Shown here in pieces: positions 1-8,761 of a stretch of DNA of 64,000 bases (position 1 is the stretch's first letter; each line of letters starts with the position of its first letter). The translations under genes were made by a program, and so were the position numbers. The notes beneath the pieces were generated by a model. It was not told the DNA's origin and did no database searches. It saw only the letters and a list, made by a program, of their open reading frames with translations. This DNA is from UBA2988 sp965237965 (GTDB taxonomy: Bacteria; Gemmatimonadota; Gemmatimonadetes; Longimicrobiales; Gaopeijiaceae): assembly GCA_965237965.1 (NCBI GenBank), contig CBDEGT010000001.1:620001-684000 (forward strand). The letters run 5' to 3'.

Positions 1-1144
1 GGAAGCGCTTCTCGGCCACCAAGAGCAACTTCCAGATCAGCGCCGTAGCGCTCTCGACCCGCTTGAATCGCTTCGCCGCCGTCGTCCTGAGCCGTACCGC
101 AGCGAACGGGCTCTCGACCACGTTCGTCGTGCGTAGATGCTTCCAGTGATCCTCGGGGAAGTCGTGGAACGCCACCATCCGCTCCCAGTCGTCCTCGAGT
201 ACGTCCACCGCCTTCGGATACCACGGCCTGTAGCGCCTGGCGAACACTTCGCGGGCCTTCACAGCCTCGGACCGGCTCGGTGCGTAGACCACGGCCCTGA
301 GAAGATCCTTCGCCTCGCTCTGCTCCCGCTGCGGCAGCCGGTCCAGCACGTTCCTCATCTTGTGGTTCCAGCACCGTTGCTCGCCCGCCTCAGGCCATAC
401 CTGCCGTACTGCGCCCCAGATCGCCGCGTTACCGTCCGCCATCAGAAGCCGGGGCGCCTCGATGCCGCGTGCCTTCAGATCCCGCAACACCTCCGACCAG
501 GACTCGACCGACTCTCGGTAGCCCGATCTCAGGGCCAACACTTCCTTCGTCCCGTCTCGCATCGCGCCCAGAACCACCAGCAGTGCTGCCTTGTCCCGCT
601 CGAGCCCCGCCTTCACGTAGATCCCGTCCGCCCAGACGTAGACGACCTCACGGTCGGCCAGCGAGCGCTTCGACCATTCCTCGAATTCCGCCGTCCATCC
701 CGCCCGCAGCCGCCGAATCGAAGACTTCGACAACGGGGCCCCCTCGCCCAGCAGGCCCCGCATCGCCAGCTCGAAGTCTCCCTCCGCCAGCCCGTGCAGA
801 TACAGCTCCGGAAGCAGAGCACCCAGCTCCTTCGTCCGTCGTGCGAACAACGGCAACACCCGACTCTCGAACCGCTCCTCGACGCCCCGAACCCGAGGGC
901 GTCGGAGCATGATCGTGCCCGAGCTCATCGCCAACCGCCTCGGCTTGCCATATCCGTTGCGGTAGCCCTCGGCCGAGTCCACCGTACTCCTGCGCTCTGA
1001 CTTCTCCCGGCCTAACAACTCCGTGACTTCCTCCTCCATGATCTGTTGGATGAACTCCTGCGCCTTCTCCCTAACCATCCCCTCGAGCGTCTCCCACATC
1101 GGCCTCCTGGACGCACCCTGGGGTCCCGCGATATCCTCTCTCAT
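1..1144 (-). CDS. IS256-family (mutator-type) transposase, C-terminus off the window
   Basis: An open frame runs from an ATG at 1144 off the left edge, 381 codons without a stop. It is a DDE transposase of the IS256/MULE type. Visible catalytic positions are D173 (in YVWADGIYV), D237 (in LLMADGNA) and E344 (in NVVESPFAA), with the family C-x2-H pair at C258/H261 after the second Asp. The N-terminal 150 residues hold the usual helical DNA-binding part. By comparison with the second copy about 33 residues are missing, so the full protein would be about 414 residues, normal for the family. All three catalytic residues are present, so this copy may be active if the left end is intact. Confidence 0.88.
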   Translation of the reverse strand, partial: MREDIAGPQGASRRPMWETLEGMVREKAQEFIQQIMEEEVTELLGREKSERRSTVDSAEGYRNGYGKPRRLAMSSGTIMLRRPRVRGVEERFESRVLPLFARRTKELGALLPELYLHGLAEGDFELAMRGLLGEGAPLSKSSIRRLRAGWTAEFEEWSKRSLADREVVYVWADGIYVKAGLERDKAALLVVLGAMRDGTKEVLALRSGYRESVESWSEVLRDLKARGIEAPRLLMADGNAAIWGAVRQVWPEAGEQRCWNHKMRNVLDRLPQREQSEAKDLLRAVVYAPSRSEAVKAREVFARRYRPWYPKAVDVLEDDWERMVAFHDFPEDHWKHLRTTNVVESPFAAVRLRTTAAKRFKRVESATALIWKLLLVAEKRF

Positions 1145-1247
1145 GAGGCGACGTTCCTTTCCCCGGGCTGTCACCCGGGCTCGCTGGTTTAAATCTCAGC
1201 GGAAAGGTACGTCGCCTCTCTTTTTACACACCTTTTGATCCTACCTC
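1..1247 (-). mobile_element. IS256-type insertion sequence, copy A, cut by the window edge
   Basis: A nearly identical copy lies at 60568-63150, so the limits of this one can be inferred. Its right inverted repeat is at 1223-1247; its reverse complement matches the left repeat of the other copy (60568-60592) at 22 of 25 bases. The left end should lie about 130 bases before this window, giving a full element near 1.38 kb. It carries one transposase gene on the minus strand. Its target duplication cannot be checked because the left flank is missing. Confidence 0.85.
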
Positions 1248-1589
1248 TGCGCAGCGTGGAAGAGCGTCTGATTCTGCAGGGCATCCGGTCGGCATGATCC
1301 TGGCCTTGAAGGCTTGTTCGACACGGGTCCGTTTCATGTAGCATGCTTGTGGGCAGGTCTGTTCCACTTTTAGCGGATGAAAGACACATGCTGAGACGAT
1401 CCAAGTTTCTGACGATGGCTGCGGTGTTGCTGCTGCCGCTCGCTGCTTGTGACCAGGGGGACACCTCGGGTCTGAGCGACACCGGCACGATCATGGGGAC
1501 GGTCACGATCGACGGTTCCGGGGTCCCGGGAATGACCGTGGCCCTCTCCGGCGGCATGATCACGACCACCGGCCCGGGGGGTGCCTTCA

Positions 1590-3046
1590 GATGGTGTCCC
1601 GCTGACAGTTGAAGGTGGTGGCTCCGGAGAGTCTCCTTGTTAGCCTGCCTTTCTCATTTCGGCAACCGGTTCATGGTCGTCGAGGTGGGCCCTGAGCATC
1701 CAGAGCTGGTCGTAGCCGATGATCCTCCGGTAGCTCTTCTCGGTCTCCACGAACGAGGCCGCAGCCCACCTCAGCGCCATCGCTCCGTTCTTCCAGTTGG
1801 TCACCCTGCGGGTCTTCCGTCTTACGCCCGAGTGGGTGCTGTCGATCAGGTTGGTCGAGCCCAGGCACTTCCTCAGCCGCGGCGGGAGGCCGAGCCGGTT
1901 GATGGTGAACATCTCGCTGAGGCCTTCGCGTAGGCTGGCCGAGGCCGAGGGGTGGTCGCGCTCGAGCCATCGGGCGAGCTGCTCGAGCTTCTGCTCGCCC
2001 TGCTTCGCGTCCAGCTTCATCGCCGCCCGGAACGCCGCCTTCACCTGAGGATGCTGATCCTTCGGCAGATGACCCAGCACGTTGCGGAGCTTGTGGTTGC
2101 GGCAGCGCTGGATGGGGTGACGTTGGCCGAACACCTTCTCGATCGCCTTCCTGAGCGCTTTCGAGCCATCGATCACGAACAGCCGCCGCCTGCCCGGGTC
2201 CAGGCCGCGCTCGACCAGATCCTCTAGGAGCGCGCTGGTCACCTCGGCGTTCTCACTCGCTCCTTCCCTCACGCCCAGCACGTGCTTCTTTCCGTCTGAG
2301 TCCACGCCTACCGCAGCAAGCACGTGGTGCGAGCCCATCTGGATCCCGTCCAGGTAGATCACCAGGAGGTCCCACGCATCCAGCCGGCGCTCCATCAGCT
2401 CCTTCAGCACGCGCTCCGAGGCCTCGACCGTCTCACGGCTCACCACCGACTTGCTCACCCCGACCGTGTCGGCCATCTCACCGATCACACGGCCGTACTT
2501 CCGCGTGCTCACCCCCGCCATCAGGACCTCGAGCATCCGATCCGCCACGGCGCCCGGTCTCCGCATCGCTGCGTACGCCGGCACCTCGACCTCGCCACCC
2601 TCCCCGGCGCCCCGGCGCCTGAGCCGTGGCCGCTCCACACGCACCTTCCGGTCCGACAGGTAAACCACACCACCCTGCCGGCCATACCACGCCGTGTCGT
2701 CTTCCGCTCGTGACCGACCTGCCTGTTTCACGCCTGCCACACCCTCGGCGCTCATCTCCAGCACCGCTTCGATCGTCGCTCGTCCCATCACCTGGATGAC
2801 TTCGTCGATCGCGACCTCCGTCTGCTCCACGAGCTCAAGCATCGGAAGCAGAAACTGCCCCTCCCGCTTCAGGAACTCCCTGATCGCGCGCTTGTCCGCC
2901 CGATCCCTTACCTCGTACGTTCTCTTCATCGTGGTGGCTCCGTGTTGGGGTTTTTGCCTACCCGAGCCTATCGGCCCGGGACCCCCGGAGCCACCACTTT
3001 TCTTTCCCCCCTATCAGGAACCTTCAACTACGGTTGGGACAGCTTC
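1590..3046 (-). mobile_element. IS256-family insertion sequence with 8-bp target duplication
   Basis: The element is 1,457 bp. Its outer ends form a 27-bp imperfect inverted repeat: left 1590-1616, right the reverse complement of 3020-3046, both with TGTCCC near the tip and AGTTGAAGGT on the inner side. A second inner repeat, GTGGTGGCTCCGG, is at 1615-1627 and 2985-2997 (inverted). The flanks are direct repeats TGCCTTCA at 1582-1589 and 3047-3054, the 8-bp duplication expected for this family. It encodes one transposase. The perfect target duplication suggests a fairly recent insertion. Confidence 0.9.
1640..2929 (-). CDS. IS256-family transposase with an Asp at the third catalytic position
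   Basis: This 429-residue mutator-type transposase fills its element from near one inner repeat to the other. The first two catalytic acids are clear: D194 (IYLDGIQMGS) and D254 (LFVIDGSKAL), followed by C276/H279 (RCRNHK). At the third position, where the family normally has Glu in T-N-x-I-E-S, the sequence reads STNLIDSTH, so D363 replaces Glu. The downstream GVRRKTRR block is normal. It shares only family-level similarity with the transposase at 1-1144 and belongs to a different subgroup. Whether the Glu-to-Asp change lowers activity cannot be judged from sequence alone. Confidence 0.9.
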   Translation of the reverse strand: MKRTYEVRDRADKRAIREFLKREGQFLLPMLELVEQTEVAIDEVIQVMGRATIEAVLEMSAEGVAGVKQAGRSRAEDDTAWYGRQGGVVYLSDRKVRVERPRLRRRGAGEGGEVEVPAYAAMRRPGAVADRMLEVLMAGVSTRKYGRVIGEMADTVGVSKSVVSRETVEASERVLKELMERRLDAWDLLVIYLDGIQMGSHHVLAAVGVDSDGKKHVLGVREGASENAEVTSALLEDLVERGLDPGRRRLFVIDGSKALRKAIEKVFGQRHPIQRCRNHKLRNVLGHLPKDQHPQVKAAFRAAMKLDAKQGEQKLEQLARWLERDHPSASASLREGLSEMFTINRLGLPPRLRKCLGSTNLIDSTHSGVRRKTRRVTNWKNGAMALRWAAASFVETEKSYRRIIGYDQLWMLRAHLDDHEPVAEMRKAG

Positions 3047-3403
3047 TGCCTTCACCTTCACGAACATCACAGCCGGGTCACACATGGTGACGATCGGCGG
3101 ATACGAGAGCGGGATCGCCTTCGAGAGCACCACGCGGGCGGCCGCCGTGACCGCCGGTGGTACGGCCTCGGTGTTGTTTGCGGGTAGCGCCATGACCAAC
3201 TCGATCATCGCTGTGACGGTGGCAGGTTCGACCGGACCGCTAGAGAGCGTCACGGTCAGCATCGACGGCAGGGGCAACCAGGTCACCGACGCTACGGGCC
3301 TGGCCATGTTCGACGGGCTGGCAGCGGGGAGCTACACTGTGTCGATCAGCGGGACCCCTGCAGAGGAGGTCTGCGCGGTGACGTCGCGTCGCAGGATGTC
3401 TCG

Positions 3404-5950
3404 GTGCCTGCGGGTGAGTCCCGCAGCTCGAGTTTCGCCTGCCAATCCGCGATGCCTGGGAACATCACCGGTCGTCTGTTCCTGGACGAGAACGACAAGA
3501 ACAACATCGACGATGGGGCGATGCTCGAGGACAACCTGGCGGCGGCCGGTGTCGTGATTAAGCTCGAGGGCACGCTGGTGGGGGAGACACAGACGACAGA
3601 AACGGACGCGGACGGCAACTTCTCGTTCAGCGAGCTGGAGGCCGGTAAGTTCAACGTCACGATCGACTCGGACGATGACGACATCCCCGAGAACGTCGCC
3701 TTCGGGCTTGTTTCCGAAACCCTCGGGCCGATCACGCTGGCCGCAGGTGGGACCGCGACAGCTAGCTTCCCGTTCGACATCATAACCCAGACACTGAACG
3801 TGTACGTGTTCGTGGGGACGGATGACGATCCTGGTGTCGGCCCGGTCGAAGGTGCGGTCATCGATCTGTACCCCACGGCCGCAGATCTGACGAGTGCGAC
3901 CAACCGATTCGACCGAGTTACAACAGACGAGACCGGCGCCGCGACGTTCGAGTTCGATCGCGCCGACGACTCGAGTCCGCAGGGCGGCACGGACAACATC
4001 GTGTTCGCAGACTTTATTTCCGTGCCGGGCCCCCTCGATCTGGACGTCGACAGCGAGGACCCGATGGAGGTCGCCTACAACTCTCGCTTTGAAGTGACGA
4101 GCGCTTCCGACACGTTCGACGTGCTCAACCGCAAGGTGACGATGGCGATCGACGTGCTCGGCTCGACGGGTTCTATGGAGGAACTCGAGGGTTGGCGGGT
4201 GAACATGTTCAGGAACGACACGACGCCCCCGTTTAATGCAAAGGCCACCACGGATGAGGACGGTCGCGTCATTTTCGAGCGCACCGTCGCTGCCGCGAAC
4301 CTGCCGGACACCTTCTTCTACCGACTGGCGACCTCTCAGGCGGCGGCAGGAACTCACAGCTTCAGCGCCGATAACGTGCCTGAGATGAGCGACGAGGCCG
4401 GCCGCTGGCTGATGTATGTGCACGAGGGTCTGGCCTCGGTCTATGATACCACCGACCTCGGCGATATCGAAGTAACGTTTGAAGACACCGACATTCTGGT
4501 TCGCGTGCGCCACGAGAATGACGACACGGTCGGACTCACCAGCGGGGACATTTTCGCCGGGACGACGCTCATCGATGCGACGTTGACCTACGTCGACGCC
4601 GACGGCGACGATGTGGAAGCCACGCTGACGCCAGCCGCTGGTGGTGGTGGTGAGGTGACCTTCCTGAACATCCCGACCAACAGTGGTCCCTACACACTCT
4701 CGTTCGAGTCCAACCACGACAGTCTCGTGGCTGTGACGCCCGACGAGATGACGATCGACGATAGCAACATGATCGGCGATCTGATCGGCGGTGCGATCGA
4801 GGCAACCGTATGTGCCGTCGGCGACACCACCGACGAGGATGAGTGCAGCGCGTTGGCGATCAAGTGGACCAACGGCCTCATCCGCGGCAACATCACGGAT
4901 GTTACTGGGACCGTCTTCGCCGAGGACGTGCCGGTGCGTGTGATGTCCTATTCGGGCACGATCCAGCCGAACCCGATCGACACGATCGTTACGGCGAACG
5001 CCGTCGGCGTATACAAGGCGGTCGCGACCGAGGGCATGTACATCATCGAGGTCATGGACCTGATCAACGGCGACGGCGACACGATCTGGGTCTTCGAGGG
5101 CCAGCGGGTCGATACGGTTGACGTCGAGGGTAGGGACGCCGTGGTGGACACCGACTTCACGGGCATTCGCGCTGACACCGAGATCCACGGTGTGGTCGTG
5201 AACGACCGTGACGATGATAACAACACGGTCGACGCCGGTGAGGCGCTCGAGGGCGTCATGATACAACTGTACCGAGACAACAGCGGCACGCCGACCGTCG
5301 ACGCTGATTCGCTGATGGCAGAGACGGAAACCGACGCGAACGGGGGCTACATCTTCGACGGGCTGCGCGAGGGCACGTACGTCATCAGGGCGATCCAGCC
5401 GAGCAATGCGATCGTGCTGACCGGGTTCGTCGGGGGCTCGCCGGTCGACACGCAGATCGTCAACACGACGGCGATACCGCCGACGAGTGACGCTGCTGAC
5501 CAGAACGGCCGGAGCCGGGTCGGTAACCTGAGCCCGAGGCCCGGACTACCGCGGTTCGACTACGACCTCAGCGTGACCGAGGACCCAGATCCGTCGCACT
5601 TCACGTACCTGTTCTCTACAGGTATCGCGCAGGGTACGGTGAAGGATGGGGCCGGCGATGGCGTCGGAGGCGTGACGGTGACCATCCGTCGGTGCCAGAC
5701 ATCGGCAGGGTCGACGAACCGACCGGCGTCCGGAAGCTGCGGCGCCACATATGATTCAAGCTTCGGTGCGGCGAGCGCCATCACGAACGAAGCCGGTGGC
5801 TTCACGTTCTCGAATCTCCGCGAGGGCGTGTACGAGGTGCGGCCGTCGGCCTTCCCGGCTGGCTTCACGGATTCGAATCCGGATTCTCGGCTGTACCTGA
5901 TCGATACTCCGGCCGATACCGAGACCGGTATCTTCACAGTGGTGCCGTAA
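3404..5950 (+). CDS. SdrB-like repeat surface protein, remaining 3' ORF
   Basis: This is the largest readable part (848 codons, GTG start) of the broken lipoprotein gene that begins at 1388. The GTG is probably not a native start, since the repeat pattern extends upstream in this frame to about 3370. It is built from beta-sandwich modules of the SdrD B-like / carboxypeptidase-regulatory type. Clear units begin near residue 20 (GRLFLDENDKNNIDDG), residue 595 (VVNDRDDDNNTVDAGE) and residue 742 (QGTVKDGAGDG). The Asp/Asn-rich loops look like Ca-binding loops of Sdr B repeats. There is no LPXTG motif and no C-terminal membrane anchor; attachment would have come from the lost lipobox. The function is probably structural or adhesive, by inference from the fold only. 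Confidence 0.7.
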   Translation: MPAGESRSSSFACQSAMPGNITGRLFLDENDKNNIDDGAMLEDNLAAAGVVIKLEGTLVGETQTTETDADGNFSFSELEAGKFNVTIDSDDDDIPENVAFGLVSETLGPITLAAGGTATASFPFDIITQTLNVYVFVGTDDDPGVGPVEGAVIDLYPTAADLTSATNRFDRVTTDETGAATFEFDRADDSSPQGGTDNIVFADFISVPGPLDLDVDSEDPMEVAYNSRFEVTSASDTFDVLNRKVTMAIDVLGSTGSMEELEGWRVNMFRNDTTPPFNAKATTDEDGRVIFERTVAAANLPDTFFYRLATSQAAAGTHSFSADNVPEMSDEAGRWLMYVHEGLASVYDTTDLGDIEVTFEDTDILVRVRHENDDTVGLTSGDIFAGTTLIDATLTYVDADGDDVEATLTPAAGGGGEVTFLNIPTNSGPYTLSFESNHDSLVAVTPDEMTIDDSNMIGDLIGGAIEATVCAVGDTTDEDECSALAIKWTNGLIRGNITDVTGTVFAEDVPVRVMSYSGTIQPNPIDTIVTANAVGVYKAVATEGMYIIEVMDLINGDGDTIWVFEGQRVDTVDVEGRDAVVDTDFTGIRADTEIHGVVVNDRDDDNNTVDAGEALEGVMIQLYRDNSGTPTVDADSLMAETETDANGGYIFDGLREGTYVIRAIQPSNAIVLTGFVGGSPVDTQIVNTTAIPPTSDAADQNGRSRVGNLSPRPGLPRFDYDLSVTEDPDPSHFTYLFSTGIAQGTVKDGAGDGVGGVTVTIRRCQTSAGSTNRPASGSCGATYDSSFGAASAITNEAGGFTFSNLREGVYEVRPSAFPAGFTDSNPDSRLYLIDTPADTETGIFTVVP

Positions 5951-5967
5951 GCACTAGGCATCGAGCT

Positions 5968-6020
5968 AAAAGAAACCCGCCCCCGTCCGGCGTTCCAGCC
6001 GGGCGGGGGCGGGTTTCTTT
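5968..6020 (+). terminator. Rho-independent terminator after the surface-protein gene
   Basis: A long G+C stem pairs AAAGAAACCCGCCCCCG with CGGGGGCGGGTTTCTTT around a loop that itself can fold. It is symmetric, so it could also stop transcription from the converging add gene. It starts 18 bases after the stop at 5950. Confidence 0.85.
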
Positions 6021-6170
6021 CTGTGGGAATCGGTGCTGCCGGGGTCGAGTTGCTCTTGGGGATCGATGCTTCTGGGGCGTACGTGGCCTCCTCCCTCGGG
6101 CGCGCTTTGCTGGGATCGCTGTCGCGATCGATGGCCCTCAGGAGGGACTTCCTGCGCCCGCCCTTACATG

Positions 6171-7208
6171 TCAATCGCCCTGAGCGAGAGGGCGGACTTC
6201 CTTGTCGAAGGCGGCGACCAGGTTGGCGCGCTCGCCCTCGGGAAGGAAGGCGTTGGCAAAGGCCGCGCGGGTGACCGCGCGGAGTTCCAGCCACCCGAAG
6301 CCCAGATGGTGGTGGGCTTTCCTGAGCTCTTCGGTCAGGGTGGTCCCGGAGATCAGCCGGTTGTCCGTGTTGAGCGTGATGACCAGGCCGTTGTCCAGAT
6401 AGCGCCGGACGGGGTGAGCCCCGTACGAGGGTACGGCGCTGGTCTGCACGTTTGACGTGATGCAGACCTCGAGCGGGATACCGGCCTCCCGGACCTGAGC
6501 CTCCAGCGCGGGGTCTTCGTGCAGGCGGGTGCCGTGCCCGATGCGCTGCGCGCCGCAGTCGTGGAGCGCCTGCGCGATCGACTCCGGGCCAGCTGCCTCG
6601 CCCGCGTGCACCGTGATCCCCAGGCCGGCCTCGGCCGCCAGGGCGAACGCCGTGCGGTGGTCCGCGGCGGGATGGCCGTGCTCGGGTCCCGCCAGGTCGA
6701 AGCCGACGACGCCGCGCCCGCGGTAGACAGCGGCGAGCTCGGCGAGCCGGTACGACGTCTCGGGGGTGAGGTGGCGGAGCGCGCACACGATCACGGTGCC
6801 CCGCACGCCGAGGCCAGTCTCGGCTCGCGCGAGGCCGCGCAGCGGCGCCTCGACGGCTTCCTCGAGGGACAGCCCCTCGCGGGTGTTGAGGATCGGCGAG
6901 TAGCGCACCTCGAGATATCGGCTGCCCTCGCTGGCCGCATCCACCGCCAGCTCGTAGGCGATCCGCTCCAGCGCCGACGCGTCCTGCATCACCGAGAGGA
7001 CGAGGTCGAAGCCCGCGAGGTAGCGCTCGAGGGTGCCGGCGTCGCGCGCCACCAGCAGCCGCTCCAACTCGATGGGGTCGGCGGTCGGGAGCGGGACCGG
7101 GCGGGCGCGTGCCAACTCGATCAGGGTCGTAGTGCGGACGCTCCCATCCAGGTGGACGTGGAGCTCGGCCTTGGGGAGCGCGCGGAGTCGCTCGCGGGTC
7201 ACCTCCAT
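6171..7208 (-). CDS. add: Adenosine deaminase
   Basis: Adenosine deaminase hydrolyses adenosine or deoxyadenosine to inosine in purine salvage. The 345-residue frame from ATG 7208 has the zinc and catalytic residues in order: H17 and H19 (ELHVHLDGS), H201 and E204 (VHAGEA), H225 (RIGHGTRL) and D282 (NTDNR). The second acid of the usual T-D-D triad is Asn here, as in many bacterial Add proteins. A longer frame reaches 7262, but family alignments start at MEVTRERLRALPKAELH, so the inner ATG is preferred. It is the last gene of the minus-strand purine cluster, 88 bases after purF, and turns the cluster's products over into the salvage pool. Confidence 0.93.
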   Translation of the reverse strand: MEVTRERLRALPKAELHVHLDGSVRTTTLIELARARPVPLPTADPIELERLLVARDAGTLERYLAGFDLVLSVMQDASALERIAYELAVDAASEGSRYLEVRYSPILNTREGLSLEEAVEAPLRGLARAETGLGVRGTVIVCALRHLTPETSYRLAELAAVYRGRGVVGFDLAGPEHGHPAADHRTAFALAAEAGLGITVHAGEAAGPESIAQALHDCGAQRIGHGTRLHEDPALEAQVREAGIPLEVCITSNVQTSAVPSYGAHPVRRYLDNGLVITLNTDNRLISGTTLTEELRKAHHHLGFGWLELRAVTRAAFANAFLPEGERANLVAAFDKEVRPLAQGD

Positions 7209-7296
7209 GATGACCTGGGCCCCGCAGCCGTATCGTGGGACGGCGTATGCGGCGCCGGACACGGCGCCTGGCGTACGGTAGGGGTAGGGTGAGCCT

Positions 7297-8739
7297 TCAG
7301 CACCCCGGCGCGACGTTGCCGGGTGCGTAGCCCCGCTCGACGTCGACCAGGGGAGCCGTATAGTTCCCCGAGAAGCACGCGTTGCAGAAGGGTCCGTTCT
7401 CGGCGACCGCCTCTTCCATCCCTTCCAGGCTCAGGTAGCCGAGCGAGTCCACGCTCAGGACATCACGGATCTGGTCCACCGATAGCTGCGCCCCGATCAG
7501 CTCCTCGCGCCGGGGCATGTCGATTCCGTAGAAGCACGGGAAACGGACGGGCGGGCTGGCGATCCGGAAGTGCACTTCTTGCGCTCCGAACTCACGAATG
7601 AACCGAACCAGGCTCCGACTAGTGGTCCCGCGCACGAGCGAGTCGTCCACCACCACGACTCGCTTGCCTTCCACCACCTCGCGGACCGGGTTGTATTTCA
7701 TGCGCGCCCCGAAATCGCGATCCACCTGCTCGGGCTTGATGAAGGTGCGGCCCACGTAGTGGTTGCGGAGCAGCCCGAGCTCGTAGGGTATGCCGCTCTC
7801 CTCGGCGAAGCCGAGGGCCGCCGAGTTCGCGCTGTCGGGTACAGCCACGACCGCATCCGCGACGGCCGGGTGCTCGCGCGCGAGCTGGCGGCCGAACGCC
7901 CGGCGGGCGCGGTCGACGCTCACCCCCCAGAGCCGCGAGTCGGGGCGAGCGAAGTAGACGAGCTCGAAGATGCAGGGCGCGGGCTGCTCGACCGGCGGGA
8001 GGGGGCGGAGCGACTCGACTTGGCCGTCGCGCAGCTTGAGGATTTCGCCCGGTTCGAGGTCGCGGACGTACTCGGCACCCATGATGTCGAACGCGCAGGT
8101 CTCGCTCGCGAGCACGTACCCTCCCCCCCTGCGTCCGAGCAGAAGGGGCCGGAATCCCCGTGGATCGCGTACCGCATAAAGGGTGTCGCCCACCGCGATG
8201 ACCAGGGAAAAGGCCCCTTCGAGGTGGGTGAGCGCGTCGTCGATCTGGGCATCTACGCTGTCGTGGCGCGAACGGGCTACGAGGTGAACGATCACTTCAG
8301 AGTCGCTCGTGGTCTGAAAGATCGCGCCCTCCTCGACCAGTCGCGTTCGGAGCTCGATCGCGTTGGTGAGGTTCCCGTTGTGCGCGATCACGAGGTCGCC
8401 CTCGGAGTAGCGCACGGCGAAGGGCTGGGCGTTCAGGAGACGCGTTCCCCCCGCGGTCGAGTAGCGCACGTGGCCGACGGCCGCAGGGCCCACGAGTTGG
8501 CGCAGCCGGGCGGCATCGAAGACGTCTGCGACCAGCCCCAGCCCCTTGTGCACTCGGGCCCCCGCTGGGGAGATCGCCACGATGCCGGCGGCCTCCTGGC
8601 CGCGGTGCTGGAGGGCGTAGAGTCCGAGGAAGGCCAACTCGGCCGCGTTCTCGATCCCGCTGACGCCCACGACCCCGCACTCCTCGTGAGGACGGTCATC
8701 GAGGTCGACGGAGGCGATGTTCTCGAGATGTGCGGTCAT
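7297..8739 (-). CDS. purF: Amidophosphoribosyltransferase
   Basis: PurF makes 5-phosphoribosylamine from PRPP and glutamine, the committed step of purine synthesis. The protein is 480 residues. C21 (in EECGVVG) is the N-terminal nucleophile of the class II glutaminase domain, which implies removal of a 20-residue propeptide. QHRGQEAAGI follows. The PRPP-binding signature VVVVDDSLVRGTTS lies in the C-terminal phosphoribosyltransferase domain. A C-terminal CNACFSG segment suggests the Fe-S form found in Bacillus PurF. It starts 22 bases after purL stops and is read in the same operon. Confidence 0.96.
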   Translation of the reverse strand: MTAHLENIASVDLDDRPHEECGVVGVSGIENAAELAFLGLYALQHRGQEAAGIVAISPAGARVHKGLGLVADVFDAARLRQLVGPAAVGHVRYSTAGGTRLLNAQPFAVRYSEGDLVIAHNGNLTNAIELRTRLVEEGAIFQTTSDSEVIVHLVARSRHDSVDAQIDDALTHLEGAFSLVIAVGDTLYAVRDPRGFRPLLLGRRGGGYVLASETCAFDIMGAEYVRDLEPGEILKLRDGQVESLRPLPPVEQPAPCIFELVYFARPDSRLWGVSVDRARRAFGRQLAREHPAVADAVVAVPDSANSAALGFAEESGIPYELGLLRNHYVGRTFIKPEQVDRDFGARMKYNPVREVVEGKRVVVVDDSLVRGTTSRSLVRFIREFGAQEVHFRIASPPVRFPCFYGIDMPRREELIGAQLSVDQIRDVLSVDSLGYLSLEGMEEAVAENGPFCNACFSGNYTAPLVDVERGYAPGNVAPGC

Positions 8740-8761
8740 GGAGCCGGGGAGCTGAGGTGAC

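Larger units (their letters stand above)
1388..5950 (+). pseudogene. Modular surface lipoprotein gene, split by an IS and frameshifted
   Basis: The 5' piece (1388-1589) starts MLRRSKFLTMAAVLLL and has a lipobox ending in AAC, so the product would be a lipoprotein exported by Sec and lipid-anchored. It continues into a carboxypeptidase-regulatory-like repeat and then stops at an inserted element (1590-3046). Removing the element and one copy of its 8-bp target duplication restores the frame exactly: GPGGAF joins to TFTNITAGSH, a typical end of this repeat type. A second lesion follows near 3360-3385, where the repeat series passes from one frame to another; the remainder is open to 5950. The intact ancestor would have been about 1,030 residues. 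Today only the 3' part can be read as a long ORF. Confidence 0.75.

Noticed and set aside
3332..5266. 644-codon open frame on the minus strand inside the surface-protein gene
   Set aside because: It is His/Val/Asp-rich with no family motif; it is the antisense shadow of an Asp/Thr/Val-rich repeat gene in G+C-rich DNA.
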